Source: Pogonophryne albipinna | Taxonomy: Eukaryota > Chordata > Actinopteri > Perciformes > Artedidraconidae | Assembly (NCBI GenBank): GCA_028583405.1 | Contig: CM053256.1 | Location: 24,711,325 to 24,775,324 of the forward strand | Direction of reading: 5' to 3' | Length of the DNA stretch: 64,000 nt | Translations under genes and position numbers: made by a program | Part shown: positions 11,236 to 22,196 of the stretch, in pieces | Position numbering within the stretch: the stretch's first letter is position 1 | Layout: each line of letters opens with the position of its first letter | The notes under the pieces: generated by a model | Told to the model about the DNA's origin: nothing | Seen by the model: only the letters and a program-made list of their open reading frames with translations | Database searches by the model: none

Positions 11236-13304
11236 AGCAAAAAGGTAAATATATATAATATTTTTTAAATGTGTAATTTGTATGAATTTACCTTAAAGAA
11301 AAAAAACTATTATTTGTTCTTAATAAACAACAACGTCACATTCCTCAGCTGTATTTGACCTTTTTGCCACATGGTGTCATGATGTGAAGTTTCGCCTACA
11401 GAAGTTAAATGCATTTTATGAAAGGGTCAGTCCACAAATATAATCCTAAATTAAAGATCCTGGCCCTTTACTGCCATACAACAGAGGAAAAATGAGTTTT
11501 TATTGTGATGCTCAGAGCATTGAAATACTAGATTAAAACAAATGATCTCTAGATTAAGAAAAATAATCAACATTTTTCAGCAGTAGTATTATTTATATGG
11601 GGACAGTACTGGGATGGAGGCCAAACGTCAACACTTACTTTAGTAAAAATTGCCCCATTGTAAAAACAGTGTTTTGCTGCTATAGGATTAGAAACATCCA
11701 TGCAACACTTTTCTTGGTTATTTGTGTACCGTTTGAACCCTCAACAAGGCATTATAAGTTGTTTTCACACACAGTATTGGTGTTATACTAAAATGTAAAA
11801 AAAAAAAGCTAAATTACCAAAAAATAAGACGTTTTCTTCCTTACCATGTAACATCAACTGATATGTTGGATTAATTTGGGGTTAGTGTTAGGGTTAAAAA
11901 GGAAATGAAAATAAATGCAATTTCATCCTAAAGAAAATCACAATTAAAAAGTCCCAAGTAACATTTCTGTTCAGGCACAATGCCTCATCTCTGTGAACAG
12001 CTTTAGTGGGGACAACGTCTTTCACAGAATGTAGTTCAAACATCGTTTCTGTAAAGTGATATTGGTATTGAATTTCCTAAACATATTTGTCTTTCTTTTT
12101 TTTAAATATTTAATTATATTATAAACCTTAACTTTTTTTCAAATAATGAAATGTTCATAAAAACTTGGACAAAAAAATATTTTCTATTTGACTTTTTAAT
12201 ACTACATAGAAAATATTTGTAATAACGTGGGTGTATTTCAGTTAAAAAATATATATTTGAATGCTAATTTGAAAAAGCCTAATTTCCTCTGTTCATTGAA
12301 ATGATTTAAAACACAGAATTATCTCATCACTGTTGAGAGTGTGTGGCGGCTACACACACAGAGGAGATGGTCTCTCCTCCATGTGATTAATTGCTATGTC
12401 AACTATCAATCTCGAGCACCATAACATAGCCACAGGACCTGCAGCCAGCAGGTTTCTGGTGGAATGATGGCTCTGGAATCCCCACGGGGCACATATTAAT
12501 GAGGCGACAGCCAGAGTTAACAATTCGCCATTAAAATGTAATGCATTCTTTAATTAATTAAGCTCTCATTTATAAACATCCACCACTTCGCTCTCACTCC
12601 AAATTTGACCTAACAATAGAGTGCTTAATGTTTTATGGTGGAGGCATAACATATTTAAATGTCATTAATACATGAACAGTAAGATAAACATACTCAAAAA
12701 TTCTATTAGCTGTAATAGGAGGTGTCACCGCGAAGAGTGGCCCCCTGTTTTTAACCAAATAATTCAAAATTAATTTACATTGCAGCTGACATGCCAGTGC
12801 TGGACTTAAATAAGAAATATTTTTAGTCTGAGAGGAGGTAGATACACACGCAACATCAAATGATTATCAGCCAACTCCCCCAGATTTAAACTAACTGAGG
12901 ATCTAATTTCATGTCACACATGCTCAATAAAAAAAATCAAATTGGCTCCTAAATTGGTTGGTCACTCCAACATTGAAAAATAGGTCAAAGTTTCTTCAAT
13001 CCGAAGTGTCCGCGAGGCTCTATGATTGCAGATTGATATGTGGGGGAGGATTTTATTTTTTATTTCCTTGGCAAGGCAAGAGCTAGAGATCCCAGGCACA
13101 GTGGGAGTTTTCAGGAAATGTAGGTAAGATGTACCCAACTAAACAGAAAAGTGGAATCAAAAGTCAAGAAACTTGAAACATGTTAAAAATGAGGGATGCT
13201 ATCTATGAAGTAAAATACTGAACTCATAATTGTGGTCATTTGGTTGTTTGGAATGCATGGCTTTATTATTCAACATTTGTATGTAAATCTTACATTTCTG
13301 AGAG
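11236..13304. other. non-coding DNA; candidate conserved block near 12.3-12.6 kb
   Basis: 11236-12290 is AT-rich without structure. From about 12300 to 12660 the sequence is less biased and contains words common in developmental enhancers (TTAATTAATTAAGC, CATATTAATGAGG, TGTGATTAATTGC). This could be a conserved non-coding element of the neighbouring FOG-family locus, but that needs an alignment. No gene is supported. Confidence 0.35.
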
Positions 13305-13308
13305 TTAA

Positions 13309-13723
13309 AGGGGCCCTATTATGCACATTTCAGTTTCATATTTGTATTTTGTGTCTCTACTGTGACATGTCTCCATGCTTTAATGTTCAAAAAGCTCTTT
13401 ATTTTTCTCATTCACCCTCTGTCTGAAACCAGGGCCCAGTCTGCTCTGATTGGTTAGCTGGCCGGCTCAGCTGTGATTAGTCAATCTCTAAGAGATGTCC
13501 CTTAGCCTATCATGTACAATGTATTGGAGCTCTAGCCAATAGAAGTGCAAGTGTTACATAGTGATGTCACTATGTTACGGAAATAGAACAAAGGAATCCA
13601 ATGGAGGCGTTTCAGACGGGGGGGGTATTTGGGGATTTTAGCCTTTGCAGACCATTGACACGCACAAAAACCTATATAATACACAAAAGGAAAGGGAAAA
13701 CCCCAAAAGCATAATAAGGCCTC
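13309..13723. mobile_element. 415-bp MITE flanked by TTAA
   Basis: The element is bounded by TTAA on both sides (13305-13308 and 13724-13727). Its ends AGGGGCCCTATTATGC and GCATAATAAGGCCTCT are inverted repeats with few mismatches. The TTAA target points to a piggyBac- or Kolobok-type transposase acting in trans. The interior has no coding frame of note. A shorter member of the same family, in the opposite orientation, lies at 46379-46537. Confidence 0.85.
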
Positions 13724-13727
13724 TTAA

Positions 13728-15867
13728 AAGCAGAGTGGATGAATTCCTTTGTTTCAGATGACTGTGGACGTGCTTACAGCTTTATATCAGTCAATATGCA
13801 AATGTGAGTTTTCCGACATGTGTCTGCTGGTGTGAACTGGTTGGGTTCAGCTGAGCCAAACTGCTCCCGCTATAATCATTTTGATGTTAATGATCTCTGC
13901 AGAACTGCAGCGTCACCCCTGTGATTTAATCAAACCTAATTTGGGTCAGTCCATTTTGGCTGCAGCTGTGCCCCTCAACATCATCATTACGCTCCTTCAA
14001 CCCAACCTCCACGCTCACCCTTGCCTCCTTTTCGAGCCTCGTGCGGTCCACAAACAGCTGTTCCCCCTCCGTCTTGTCACACTTACCTGTCCAGATTTCT
14101 GACATGGGCCTCGCACATTCTCCAGTTTTGGTTCTGAATTTCACCATGATCCGAATCAGAAATGAGACTTTGTGTTTAAGATTTCACTTCCAAGCTCCCT
14201 CTGCCTGTGGGACCTGCTCCTTGGGCTTTTCATCAGCTGCCATTTTCGACGGCATGCAGTAATTTCATGGCTCATTGCAAGCGCTGAAAACCTTTGAAAC
14301 TGCAAATGTTAACTTTGCCTGGCCTGGAGCCATTTAGGAAGCGATTAATTTAGCAAACAGAAGTGAGCCACTTTCTCCTCCTAGCCTGCGCATAATTTTT
14401 GGGGGGCTTCTATCTGTATTTGAGTAAGAGTGAGCAATGTAATGACGGTTCTTGTAATTGTGGCAGTGTGAAAACGGTTCCTACCTCAGCCTCGGCTATC
14501 TCCCTCATCTCTCCTGGCTGTGCCTCGACAGCCTCGTACAGTGAGAGCACACGCAGATTGAGAAGAGGTGGAATCACTTACACCGTGCTTGACCTTATTT
14601 CTTGTTGCGAGTTGTTTGAGCGTGTGAAAAGAACATGTTTGTTTGCAATTTCAGCACCCTCGCCGAGTGATGCTCATATTTGCAAGCCACTGACTGAACA
14701 AGCATTTTCTGATCATGACTATTCCGTATCTTTGATAGCAAATGTGATACGGAAGCAGCGATTCAATTTGAGAAAAAAATAAGTATTGGAAGTGTGAAGC
14801 TTTCTTGGCTGTGGCGCTCTCAGGAAATAGTGCGGATCCCATTGAGAGGCTCTCAGTGTTTGCCCAGTATTCCTGGAGGCTTGTTTTGTCACAGACTCTG
14901 TGCAGCTAGGCATGGGAGAGGCAGAAGGCAGCGGGTCGGCCAGCCTTCCCCCACAGCTGTCCTCCACCATCCTGGCACTCGGCTCCACCAAGCCAATATG
15001 AAAACAAATTCTCGTCCCTCTTTGCAATTAATTTTCCTTTGCAGCGGGGAAAAAAAAATCAGTCTTGACAACATAACATATAGCAGGTTGTGTACAGAAA
15101 ATCTGGCTGTACACAGGAGCAGGAGTAATTTTTCACTCTGCTGGGAGCAGTTGTCGCAGTCGCACATATTTCTCCCCATGTGCATATAGATCAGTGTAGT
15201 CCAATAAAGTAAAGTAAAAATATGCATTTCCACAGGATTATATCATTATATATATTGTATCATTTTTTTCAAGTACTGTATGACAGGATTCTTTCTCTAT
15301 TCAAACAACCACTATTTTCTATATTGTCATTATATGGAATAAAAACAGCCTTTTTAACCTTTTTAGATCATAGCGAGATATAGTGTGCGCCTATTTGTCA
15401 TTAAATACAAATAAATATGAAGATAAATCATAATAATCTGATATTTTGTTTTCTTCCTGTAAAGGAAATGTATGTGCTTAACATTTGAACCTATAATGTT
15501 GTAACATCATCTCTCAATCGATCTGCAACTTTTATTGTCTTGCTGTGAATCATTCAAACCCGCCCACTTTTTAGCAGTCCAATCAAATGCAGAGTAGTGG
15601 ATTTAAATCCCTCTTGTAACTGTTAATCTTACATGCTCTAAATTCCATATTATTGGAACTTTGTCGTGGCTATTTTAAGGACATATTCTATTTATAATTT
15701 ACTTCTCTGGACCAAATAAAAGTCAGAAAAGGAATTAAGCAAGCCAAACTCATGGGAGTCTACAAACCAAACAAAGAACTGTACATATTCAGAGAATAGT
15801 GCGGTAGGTCAAAGGCCAACAGGAACACACAATAACAATGATCCTTTTGCCTCGCACATTTAAACCA

Positions 15868-15871
<4 letters not shown>
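13728..15871. other. non-coding DNA, no gene seen
   Basis: Several overlapping open frames on both strands (13881-15233) contradict each other and carry no recognisable domain. A stretch at about 14265-14360 (CATTGCAAGCGCTGAAAAC, AAGCGATTAATTTAGC) has the appearance of conserved regulatory DNA. The remainder to 15871 is AT-rich and unremarkable. Confidence 0.45.
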
Positions 15872-15935
<64 letters not shown>

Positions 15936-15970
15936 GGTGGGTGGGTGGGTGTGTGTGTGTGTGTGTGTGT
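15872..15970. repeat. (GT)n microsatellite with internal (GGGT)6
   Basis: A GT run of about 54 bases leads into six exact GGGT units (15927-15950) and then into further GT and GC/GT repeats. Reading frames in this zone encode only Cys-Val or Thr-His repeats and are not genes. Confidence 0.97.
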
Positions 15971-16526
15971 GCGCGTGCGTGCATGTGCGTGCGTGTGTCC
16001 GCGCTGTGTTTAGGAAACGACTGCTTCCTTACCTGGATGCCCTCTAACCACATCTGCATCCTGTTTTATACCACGGCCCCTCTGCAATCTCCCCCACACC
16101 ATTAATTTTACTGAAAGCCATTCACAATAACCATGAGATACTGGGCAGCTGTGTTCAAACGCTTTCTTCCCCCCTTCTTATCATAAAGGTCCCACATGTC
16201 TTGGCAATATCCCCAAAAAATAAATAAAAAAGATAAATTTGTCCTAATTACGTCCCTCGAACAATGTTGTTTGACGGCCAAAGACATCAAATTAAATACT
16301 ATTTTGATTCGGCAAAAGTGGTGTCAAGGTCTTATATTTTCATTGCAGGTACATTGACTGATAAATATGAGGGAGAGAAGAGTAATTATAGGGTGGAAAT
16401 GACATCAGAAATTAAGCAAATTGTGAAAGGGTTCGCCTTTAAATGGGTTTGAGCCATGAATTAAAAAGACCATTAACTGGGAAGAGGCAGGTGTTATCCT
16501 CACTGCCCAAAACAAAACAAACAAAG

Positions 16527-16530
<4 letters not shown>

Positions 16531-16610
<80 letters not shown>
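16531..16610. repeat. (GT)n microsatellite
   Basis: A perfect TG dinucleotide run of about 80 bases is followed by a short GGTGGGTGTGGG tail. It is non-coding. Confidence 0.97.
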
Positions 16611-16611
<1 letters not shown>

Positions 16612-16913
16612 TGGGTGTGGGAAGAGATGCAGGTGTGTGTTGTTATCTATGAATCCCATGTCATTACCAAGTGAAGCTGTATTTAGCTCATTTTCATTTC
16701 AGTTCAGTGGTAATTTGCAATTCCATAAATAAACCCCCCTGCACTGTGTCCTTTATATTCAGAGCTGGGGAACTGTCATTAGTGTGAATACAAACTAAAT
16801 CTTGAATGCTCCTAATTATTGTCTATCTATTATTGTAATTTTAACTTATATGTGAAAATGCATTTAGCCCTTAAATGAGCAATCACATATAAATATTATA
16901 TAACATTAATTCA

Positions 16914-17250
16914 TTGGTATTTTCCACATTACACCCTTATTACACTGTTATAAAACCAATTGTACACATTGAAACACCCCTATTACAGCCCTTTTACACC
17001 GTTATTTCACAAATATTACACCAATATTATAACCATGTTACACTCTTATTACAGCAATATTACACATTAAAACGCCCCTATAACACAGATATTCCACTCT
17101 TATTACACCATATTACTCCGTTATTACAGCCATGTTACACCATTATTGCACCTGTATCACACCCATATCATACCCATGTTAAACTGTTTGAACACACATA
17201 TGACACATTAATACACCCCTATTACAACATAATAACACTGTATATATGAC
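16914..17250. repeat. degenerate short-period array (TTATTACACC-like)
   Basis: The words TTACAC, TATTAC, ACACCC and CCCTATTAC recur at irregular spacings of roughly 10-15 bases over about 340 bp. The composition is almost free of G on this strand. This is a decayed short-unit satellite. The open frame across it (Tyr/Thr/Leu-rich) is a by-product of the repeat. Confidence 0.8.
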
Positions 17251-18919
17251 CCATATGACTATGCATTTTTTTTATTTTACGCATGGACACAGCCTGTCAT
17301 ATACCTGTATCCCCCAAGGACACAGAAACCATTTAAGGGTAAAAACCTGTTTCTACCTATATATTTCAATTAAAAGTTCAGTATGTTTTTCCCATCATAT
17401 CCATTCTCAGCAAGTCTACATGATTCCATATTCCAAAGAATTGTACAACAAGTAAATTGTTGCACAGTGACTCCACCAGATATCAAAAGGCAGAGGATCA
17501 GAGTCTCATTCCACCCCATTTTGTGTTGCCATAGTTTTTTTTTCTTTCATTTTTTATCAAACCTGTGTCTGGTCTTTTCATGAGCCCAGAGAAATGTAAA
17601 GGTGATGAGAGGTCCTCTGCCTGATAGGACACAGGGCCAGTGTGGTGATCAGACAAAATTACAGCAAGTTTCCCCCCCCCCCCTTTCGACTATGCTTGTC
17701 TTTTTTTAATTTTATTTTCATTTAATCAAAGCTCCTGCAGCCTGATGCTGCCCTCTCTCTGGGCCAGGTGTCAAACGGTTTCCATTGATGTCAATGCGCT
17801 GGTAATCACGACGTCTATCCACAGATGCCTGCTTGCACCGGCGTTTCACTGGGGCATCGCATTCTCCGCTCAACACCTTTGAGGCATGTAAGATTATTTC
17901 TACAATCTGAAAAGAGAGAATAACCTCTAGGAAGAAACCAAATCACAATATAAAGTAATTAAGCACATTATCAACGTGGAGGTTAATTAGTGAGACCCTA
18001 TTCGTCGGCACCACTGGTAGTATTGCAAACAGACAAATGCTTTCGTGTTCTTCTCTTTTTTGACCACACTCCCACACATGCACACACACACACTGCAGGC
18101 GCTTGATTGTCACTGTTTGGGGCTCTGAAATTGATTAAACAACTTGCAATCCAGTTTAATTAATGGAAACTATCTGTAGTTCAAAGCTATTTAGTGGAAT
18201 GTTGTGCCTTAGCGCTGCCCTCCTGTCTCGTTTTGCTTAGACAATCATAGAAATTAATTGAATTCCGGCATTACTGTATATGGGAATACCTTAAAACAAT
18301 GCTATAGCCTATTAAAAGATATTCTATGTATAAGCACACACAACCTTGAGGGGTTGATATACTGTTAGCCAGTGTTTATCCTTTAACATTAAAGAACTGT
18401 GCCAGGCTGTAATATCACAATACAGCAAAGACAACATGGCCAGCCTCTATATCTCTGAAGTGCAGCTGAGTCCAAAATGGCACATTGACAACAACATACA
18501 CAGAAACAAAAGGCAAGGCATTCCTAATTATTGACAAGCAACATATATTTACTTTTCCTCATTTCAAAATGATAAGTCCTTCAAGCGCCAGTCAGTGTCT
18601 GCAGTGTGAAGATGTCCCTATCAAGAAGTACAGGCGTACCTGTTTGTTCAGGAAGGCTTGGCAGGAAAACCCCCCCTTCTGTTGCAGCACTGGGAAGCTA
18701 TTAACCACTTTAACTTGACTTTTTTTTGTTCACATATTATTTTTGATTCCTCCTCTTGTGTGTCATACCTCATTTTATTGCACTAAAAAAGGGATAAAGC
18801 TTCAAATGTAGAAGTGAACATCCTTATTTCTTGTTTTTAACTCAAGCTACTCATTTCCAACCAGGGTTAATATATTCACGGAGTTAAAAAAAAAAGTAAC
18901 AAAGCTCAACACAACCAAC
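17251..18919. other. non-coding DNA with candidate conserved stretch
   Basis: No exon is recognised. At about 17880-18020 there is a balanced-composition stretch with AAAGTAATTAAGCACATTATC and GAGGTTAATTAGTGAG words, which suggests a homeodomain-rich regulatory element. A C run (17671-17683) and short CA runs are also present. Confidence 0.4.
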
Positions 18920-19218
18920 TTAAAGGTGGGGTATGTAATTTATTTCAGAAACACTTTTGGTTATATTCCATGGAATGCTCTTAACACCCCGATAGCAATG
19001 AATATGTTAAATGCTTTGACAATAAATACATAACAAAATGTCATCTGTGGAAGCCGTAGTACTGTAAAAAGCACGACCAATCATCTGAGCCGGCCCGGCT
19101 AAAATAACTGGATGGCCTACCTGCCTGTCAGCCTTCCATCTGTGCACAAACTTATCTCGTGCCCTCATTGGTCATGTGCGCGTTCGTGTGTGTTGGAGGA
19201 GGGGCTCTGTAAGGAAGT

Positions 19219-19586
19219 TGTCACGATCTGTCTGTGTTGTGTTTTGTCTTGTTCTTTTCTGTCTTTGGTTTCATGTTTTATTTTGAAAAGTGTTCACCCC
19301 CTGTCTTGCCAGTTGCTTTCTGTCTGTTTTGCCTCCTACCTGATTACCCGATTGTGTTCACCTGGTGCCCCTGTGTTTTCTCCTCCCTCCTCACCTGTGT
19401 CTTGTTTGTGTGATTAGTCTTGTGTGTATTTAAGTTCTGGTTTTTCTGTCTGTCATTGTTGGTTCCTTGTTTGTCTTTGACTGTGTCACGGGGTAGTGTT
19501 CTGTTTTTGACACTTTGGCCTTGGAATAAAGGTATTTTTCTTTGAAATCTGCATTTGGGTCCTGTCTGCTTCACTCAACCCTGACA
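19219..19586 (+). mobile_element. 5' LTR (368 bp)
   Basis: It starts TGTCACGATC and ends CCCTGACA. A TATTTAAG word near 19427 is a possible TATA-type promoter, and GGAATAAAGG near 19523 is a likely polyadenylation signal, followed by a T-rich stretch. This is the usual U3-R-U5 order. Directly downstream is GAAGGAACCAACC rather than a standard TGG-start primer site. Confidence 0.8.
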
Positions 19587-20329
19587 GAAGGAACCAACCA
19601 GAAATGGACCCAGCAGATGATCCATTTGAGGTAGAATTACAAAATGTTACTTTTTTTTGGCTTGCTGCTTTGATTGGTGGAAGGGAGCGTCCAGTGTTCG
19701 GCAGAAGAAGGCCGCTCTGGTAGAGGCGCACCGGTTGGCAACAGAGAAACCATGGTTGTTGAAGTTCTTACCTGGCTGGATTATGGACTTCCTCCAGACG
19801 TGTGATTCCCGGCCTGCTAGCTCCAGGCATGCTAGCCCCCTGCCTCTCAATTCCCAACCTGACACCATACGTCTCGGTGTGTTCCGTCTGGAGTCAACCC
19901 CTGCTTCTTCCCCATTTCCTGCTCCTGTCCAGGAGCCGTTCTCGGGTACTCGTCTGGCTTTTGGAGGTCCACGGAGCCTCCAAAAGGCTCCTAAGAGAAG
20001 GAGTCGCAAGTCCAGGCTAGCAGCCCGAGCCCCAGAAGCCATGCTTTGGGCTTCAGTACAGGCCCACACAGCCATGGTTCCAGTCCCAGTTCTGGTCCCA
20101 GCAGCCATGGTTCCAGCCCCAGTTCTGGCCCCAGCAGCCATGGTTCCGGCTCCAGAACCGGCCCACAAAGCCATGGAGCCGTGCATCAGTACCAGCTCAC
20201 ACAGCCATGCTTCCGTGCTCCATTACCTGGCTCACACAGCCAGGGTCCAGGCTTCTGTTCCGTACCCAACAGCCATGGTTCCGGCTCCAGAACCGGCCCC
20301 AGCTGCCATGGTTTCGGCTCCAGTACTGG

Positions 20330-20510
20330 CTCTCCGGCCGACGCCAGCTCCCCGTGTCCTGTCGGCGTACCGGCCGACTCCAGCTCCCCGTCTCCTGTCG
20401 GCTCTCCGGCCGACGCCAGCTCCCCGTGTCCTGTCGGCGTACCGGCCGACACCAGCTCCCCTTGTCCTGTCGGCATTCTGGCTGACTCCAGCCCCCCGTG
20501 TTCTGTCGGC
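20330..20510 (+). repeat. 36-bp tandem array inside LTR element
   Basis: About five units alternate around CGGCCGAC.CCAGCTCCCC and CCTGTCGGC. The period is 36 bp (12 codons), so length change preserves frame. Units differ by a few bases each. Confidence 0.85.
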
Positions 20511-20609
20511 GAACCAACCGTCTCAAGTCCCCTCTCGAGTCACCTCTCGAGTCTCCTCTCCAGTCACTACTCAAGTCCCTTCTCTAGTCCCTACTCAAGT
20601 CCCTACTCT

Positions 20610-21085
20610 ATGTCTTGTCCCGTTGGGGGTCCCGCCGACTACTCTTCTGTCGGGGGTCCTGCCAACCCTATGTCCTGTGCCGTTGGAGGTCCCGCCGACT
20701 ACTCTTCTGCCGGGGGTCCTGCCAACCCTATGTCCTGTCCCATTGGGGGTCCCGCCGACTACTCTTCTGCCGGGGGTCCTGCCAACCCTATGTCCTGTGC
20801 CGTTGGAGGTTCCGCTGGGGGTCCTGCCAACTCTATGTCCTGTCCCATTGGGGGTCCCGCCGACTACTCTTCTGCCGGGGGTCCTGCCAACCCTATGTCC
20901 TGTGCCGTTGGAGGTCCTGCCGACTACTCTTCTGCCCGGGGTCCTGCCAACCCTATGTCCTGTGCCGTTGGAGGTTCCGCTGGGGGTCCTGCCAACTCCA
21001 TGTCCTGTCCCGTTGGGGGTCCCGCCGACTACTCTTCTGCCGGGGGTCCTGCCAACACCGTGTCCTGTCCTGTTTCGGGTCCCAT
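20610..21085 (+). repeat. 60-bp tandem array inside LTR element
   Basis: Units run CCCTATGTCCTGTGCCGTTG, then GAGGTCCCGCCGACTACTC, then TTCTGCCGGGGGTCCTGCC. The full period is 60 bp (20 codons). Some units are shortened by an in-frame deletion (GTTCCGCTGGGGGTCC variants near 20809 and 20974), giving a higher-order pattern of full and short units. Confidence 0.9.
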
Positions 21086-21194
21086 CGACACCAGCCCTTG
21101 CCCCGTCGTGAGTCCCACTGACACCAGCCCATGTTCCGTCCAGGGTCTCGTCTACGCCTGACCCGTCAGGGTTTCCATCAGCTCCTGCCCGTCC

Positions 21195-21430
21195 TTGTGC
21201 CCGGCCCCCTGAGTTCCCCAGCCGCGGTCTTCGCCCTCGAGCCCGGCCCCCTGAGTTCCCCAGCCGTGGTCTTCGCCCTCGAGCCCGGCTCCCTGAGTGC
21301 CGCGGTCTTCGCCCTCGAGCCCGGCCCCCTGACTTTCCCGGCCGCGGTCCTCGGCCGCGGTCCTTGCCCTCGGGCCCGGCCCCGGCCCCCTGACTCTTCC
21401 AGCCGCTGGCTTCGCCCTCATGCCAGGCCC
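21195..21430 (+). repeat. GC-rich tandem array (CGGCCCCCTGAGTTCCC type)
   Basis: Repeated GGCCCCCTGAGTTCCCC, AGCCGCGGTCTTCGCCC and TCGAGCCC words form about five imperfect units of roughly 39-48 bp. It is extremely GC-rich compared with the flanking genome, and is part of the LTR element interior. Confidence 0.85.
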
Positions 21431-21586
21431 CCTGAGTTCGCCTGCTGTGGCCTTCGCCCCACCACGAACTCTGCCTTGCCCCCGGGCCGTCCGCCCGAGA
21501 TCCCTTCTGGGCCCTCCGCTGTGCCCCTGGACTGTCAGCCCAAACCCGTCCTCCAGACCCCCTCCACCCACCCTTGTGGCCCTAGT

Positions 21587-21632
21587 TTTGAAATCTGCAT
21601 TTGGGTCCTGCCCGTTTCACTCAACCCTGACA
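21587..21632 (+). mobile_element. 3' LTR remnant, last 46 bp only
   Basis: TTTGAAATCTGCATTTGGGT and the terminal CACTCAACCCTGACA are shared with the end of the 5' LTR (19541-19586) with only a few differences. The preceding roughly 320 bp of a normal 3' LTR are absent. Confidence 0.85.
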
Positions 21633-21716
21633 GAAGTCTGAAGGAAGTGGCAGATTTTTTCCGCTTGTGTATTTTCAAATTCTAGCGCACTCCATTCTTA
21701 CCTACCCCACCTTTAA

Positions 21717-22192
21717 CTAAAAAAGAAAATAATTAAATTTAAAAAAGCCATTAATCGATCATCATCTATGTGTAGCCTATATGAAGAGTTAAACAAAAGA
21801 CAGGATAGTAAATTGCTTTTGTCAGTAGGCACATTGTGCGTGAAAACCAGTTAGAGATTGACCAAAAAGAGGCTGGGAAGTCCAATCGAATGCATACAAG
21901 ACTATGAAAACATTTAAATGCTTCTCTTTTGATTTACAACCCCAGTAAATATTTTCTGAATAAATTAATGGTTTCAATTGCTGCAGTGTCAAGATGTCTT
22001 CAATACAGCACAATGTTTGTCTTTTGTTAAATTATAACACATTTCCAGCGGATGAGAACTATAAAACAGCCAGTTTCAGTGAAAAAATATTGGACCAACA
22101 TCCACTTTCATAATGTTTAAACATGTAAACATTCAGATAATCTGTTCCTAAAAATAAGCTTTAATGTTGAATGAACCAGTTTAAACATTTGC
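21717..22192. other. AT-rich non-coding DNA
   Basis: Nothing is recognised here. It is an AT-rich spacer between two TTAA-flanked transposons. Confidence 0.6.
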
Positions 22193-22196
22193 TTAA

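Larger units (their letters stand above)
19603..21111 (+). pseudogene. proline-rich repeat ORF of the LTR element
   Basis: An ATG at 19603, 16 bases after the LTR, opens a frame starting MDPADDPFE that stops after about 39 codons. A run of eight T (19651-19658) lies in it. A second frame, open from 19657 to 21111 but with no early ATG, continues with a tryptophan-containing segment and then some 300 residues of Pro/Ala/Val/Leu-rich repeats. A one-base slip at the T run would link the two frames, so this is read as a decayed or frameshifted gag-like gene. Repeat units are about 11 residues (MVPAPVLAPAA type), 12 residues (RPTPAPRVLSA type) and 20 residues (LCPVPLGVPPTTLLPG type). No CCHC knuckle, protease or polymerase motif was seen. 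It is unlikely to be a host gene. Confidence 0.5.
19219..21632 (+). mobile_element. LTR retroelement with 5-bp target duplication
   Basis: It begins TGTCACGATC and ends CCCTGACA (TG...CA), and is flanked by GAAGT on both sides (19214-19218 and 21633-21637). The complete 5' LTR is 19219-19586. Only the last 46 bases of that LTR recur at the right end (21587-21632). The interior lacks recognisable reverse transcriptase, protease or integrase, so the copy is non-autonomous. Its coding-like interior is GC-rich and consists mainly of tandem arrays whose units are multiples of three bases. Absence of the pol domains means the superfamily cannot be assigned. Confidence 0.85.
18924..21712. mobile_element. 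TTAA MITE (second family), split by LTR element
   Basis: The ends AGGTGGGGTA (18924) and TACCCCACCT (ending 21712) are inverted repeats, flanked by TTAA at 18920-18923 and 21713-21716. The element's own DNA is 18924-19218 and 21633-21712; the middle is the LTR retroelement at 19219-21632. An intact 355-bp copy of the same family is at 58418-58772 and serves as an empty-site reference for the insertion. Confidence 0.9.

Noticed and set aside
14399..15233. Overlapping open frames of 100-131 codons on both strands
   Set aside because: They are mutually exclusive, with no domain, no consistent splice sites and no codon pattern. They are probably chance frames in less AT-rich DNA.
19657..21111. 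Host mucin- or extensin-like proline-rich gene
   Set aside because: It lies wholly between an LTR and an LTR end with a matching target duplication, and has no ATG near its start. It is retroelement sequence.
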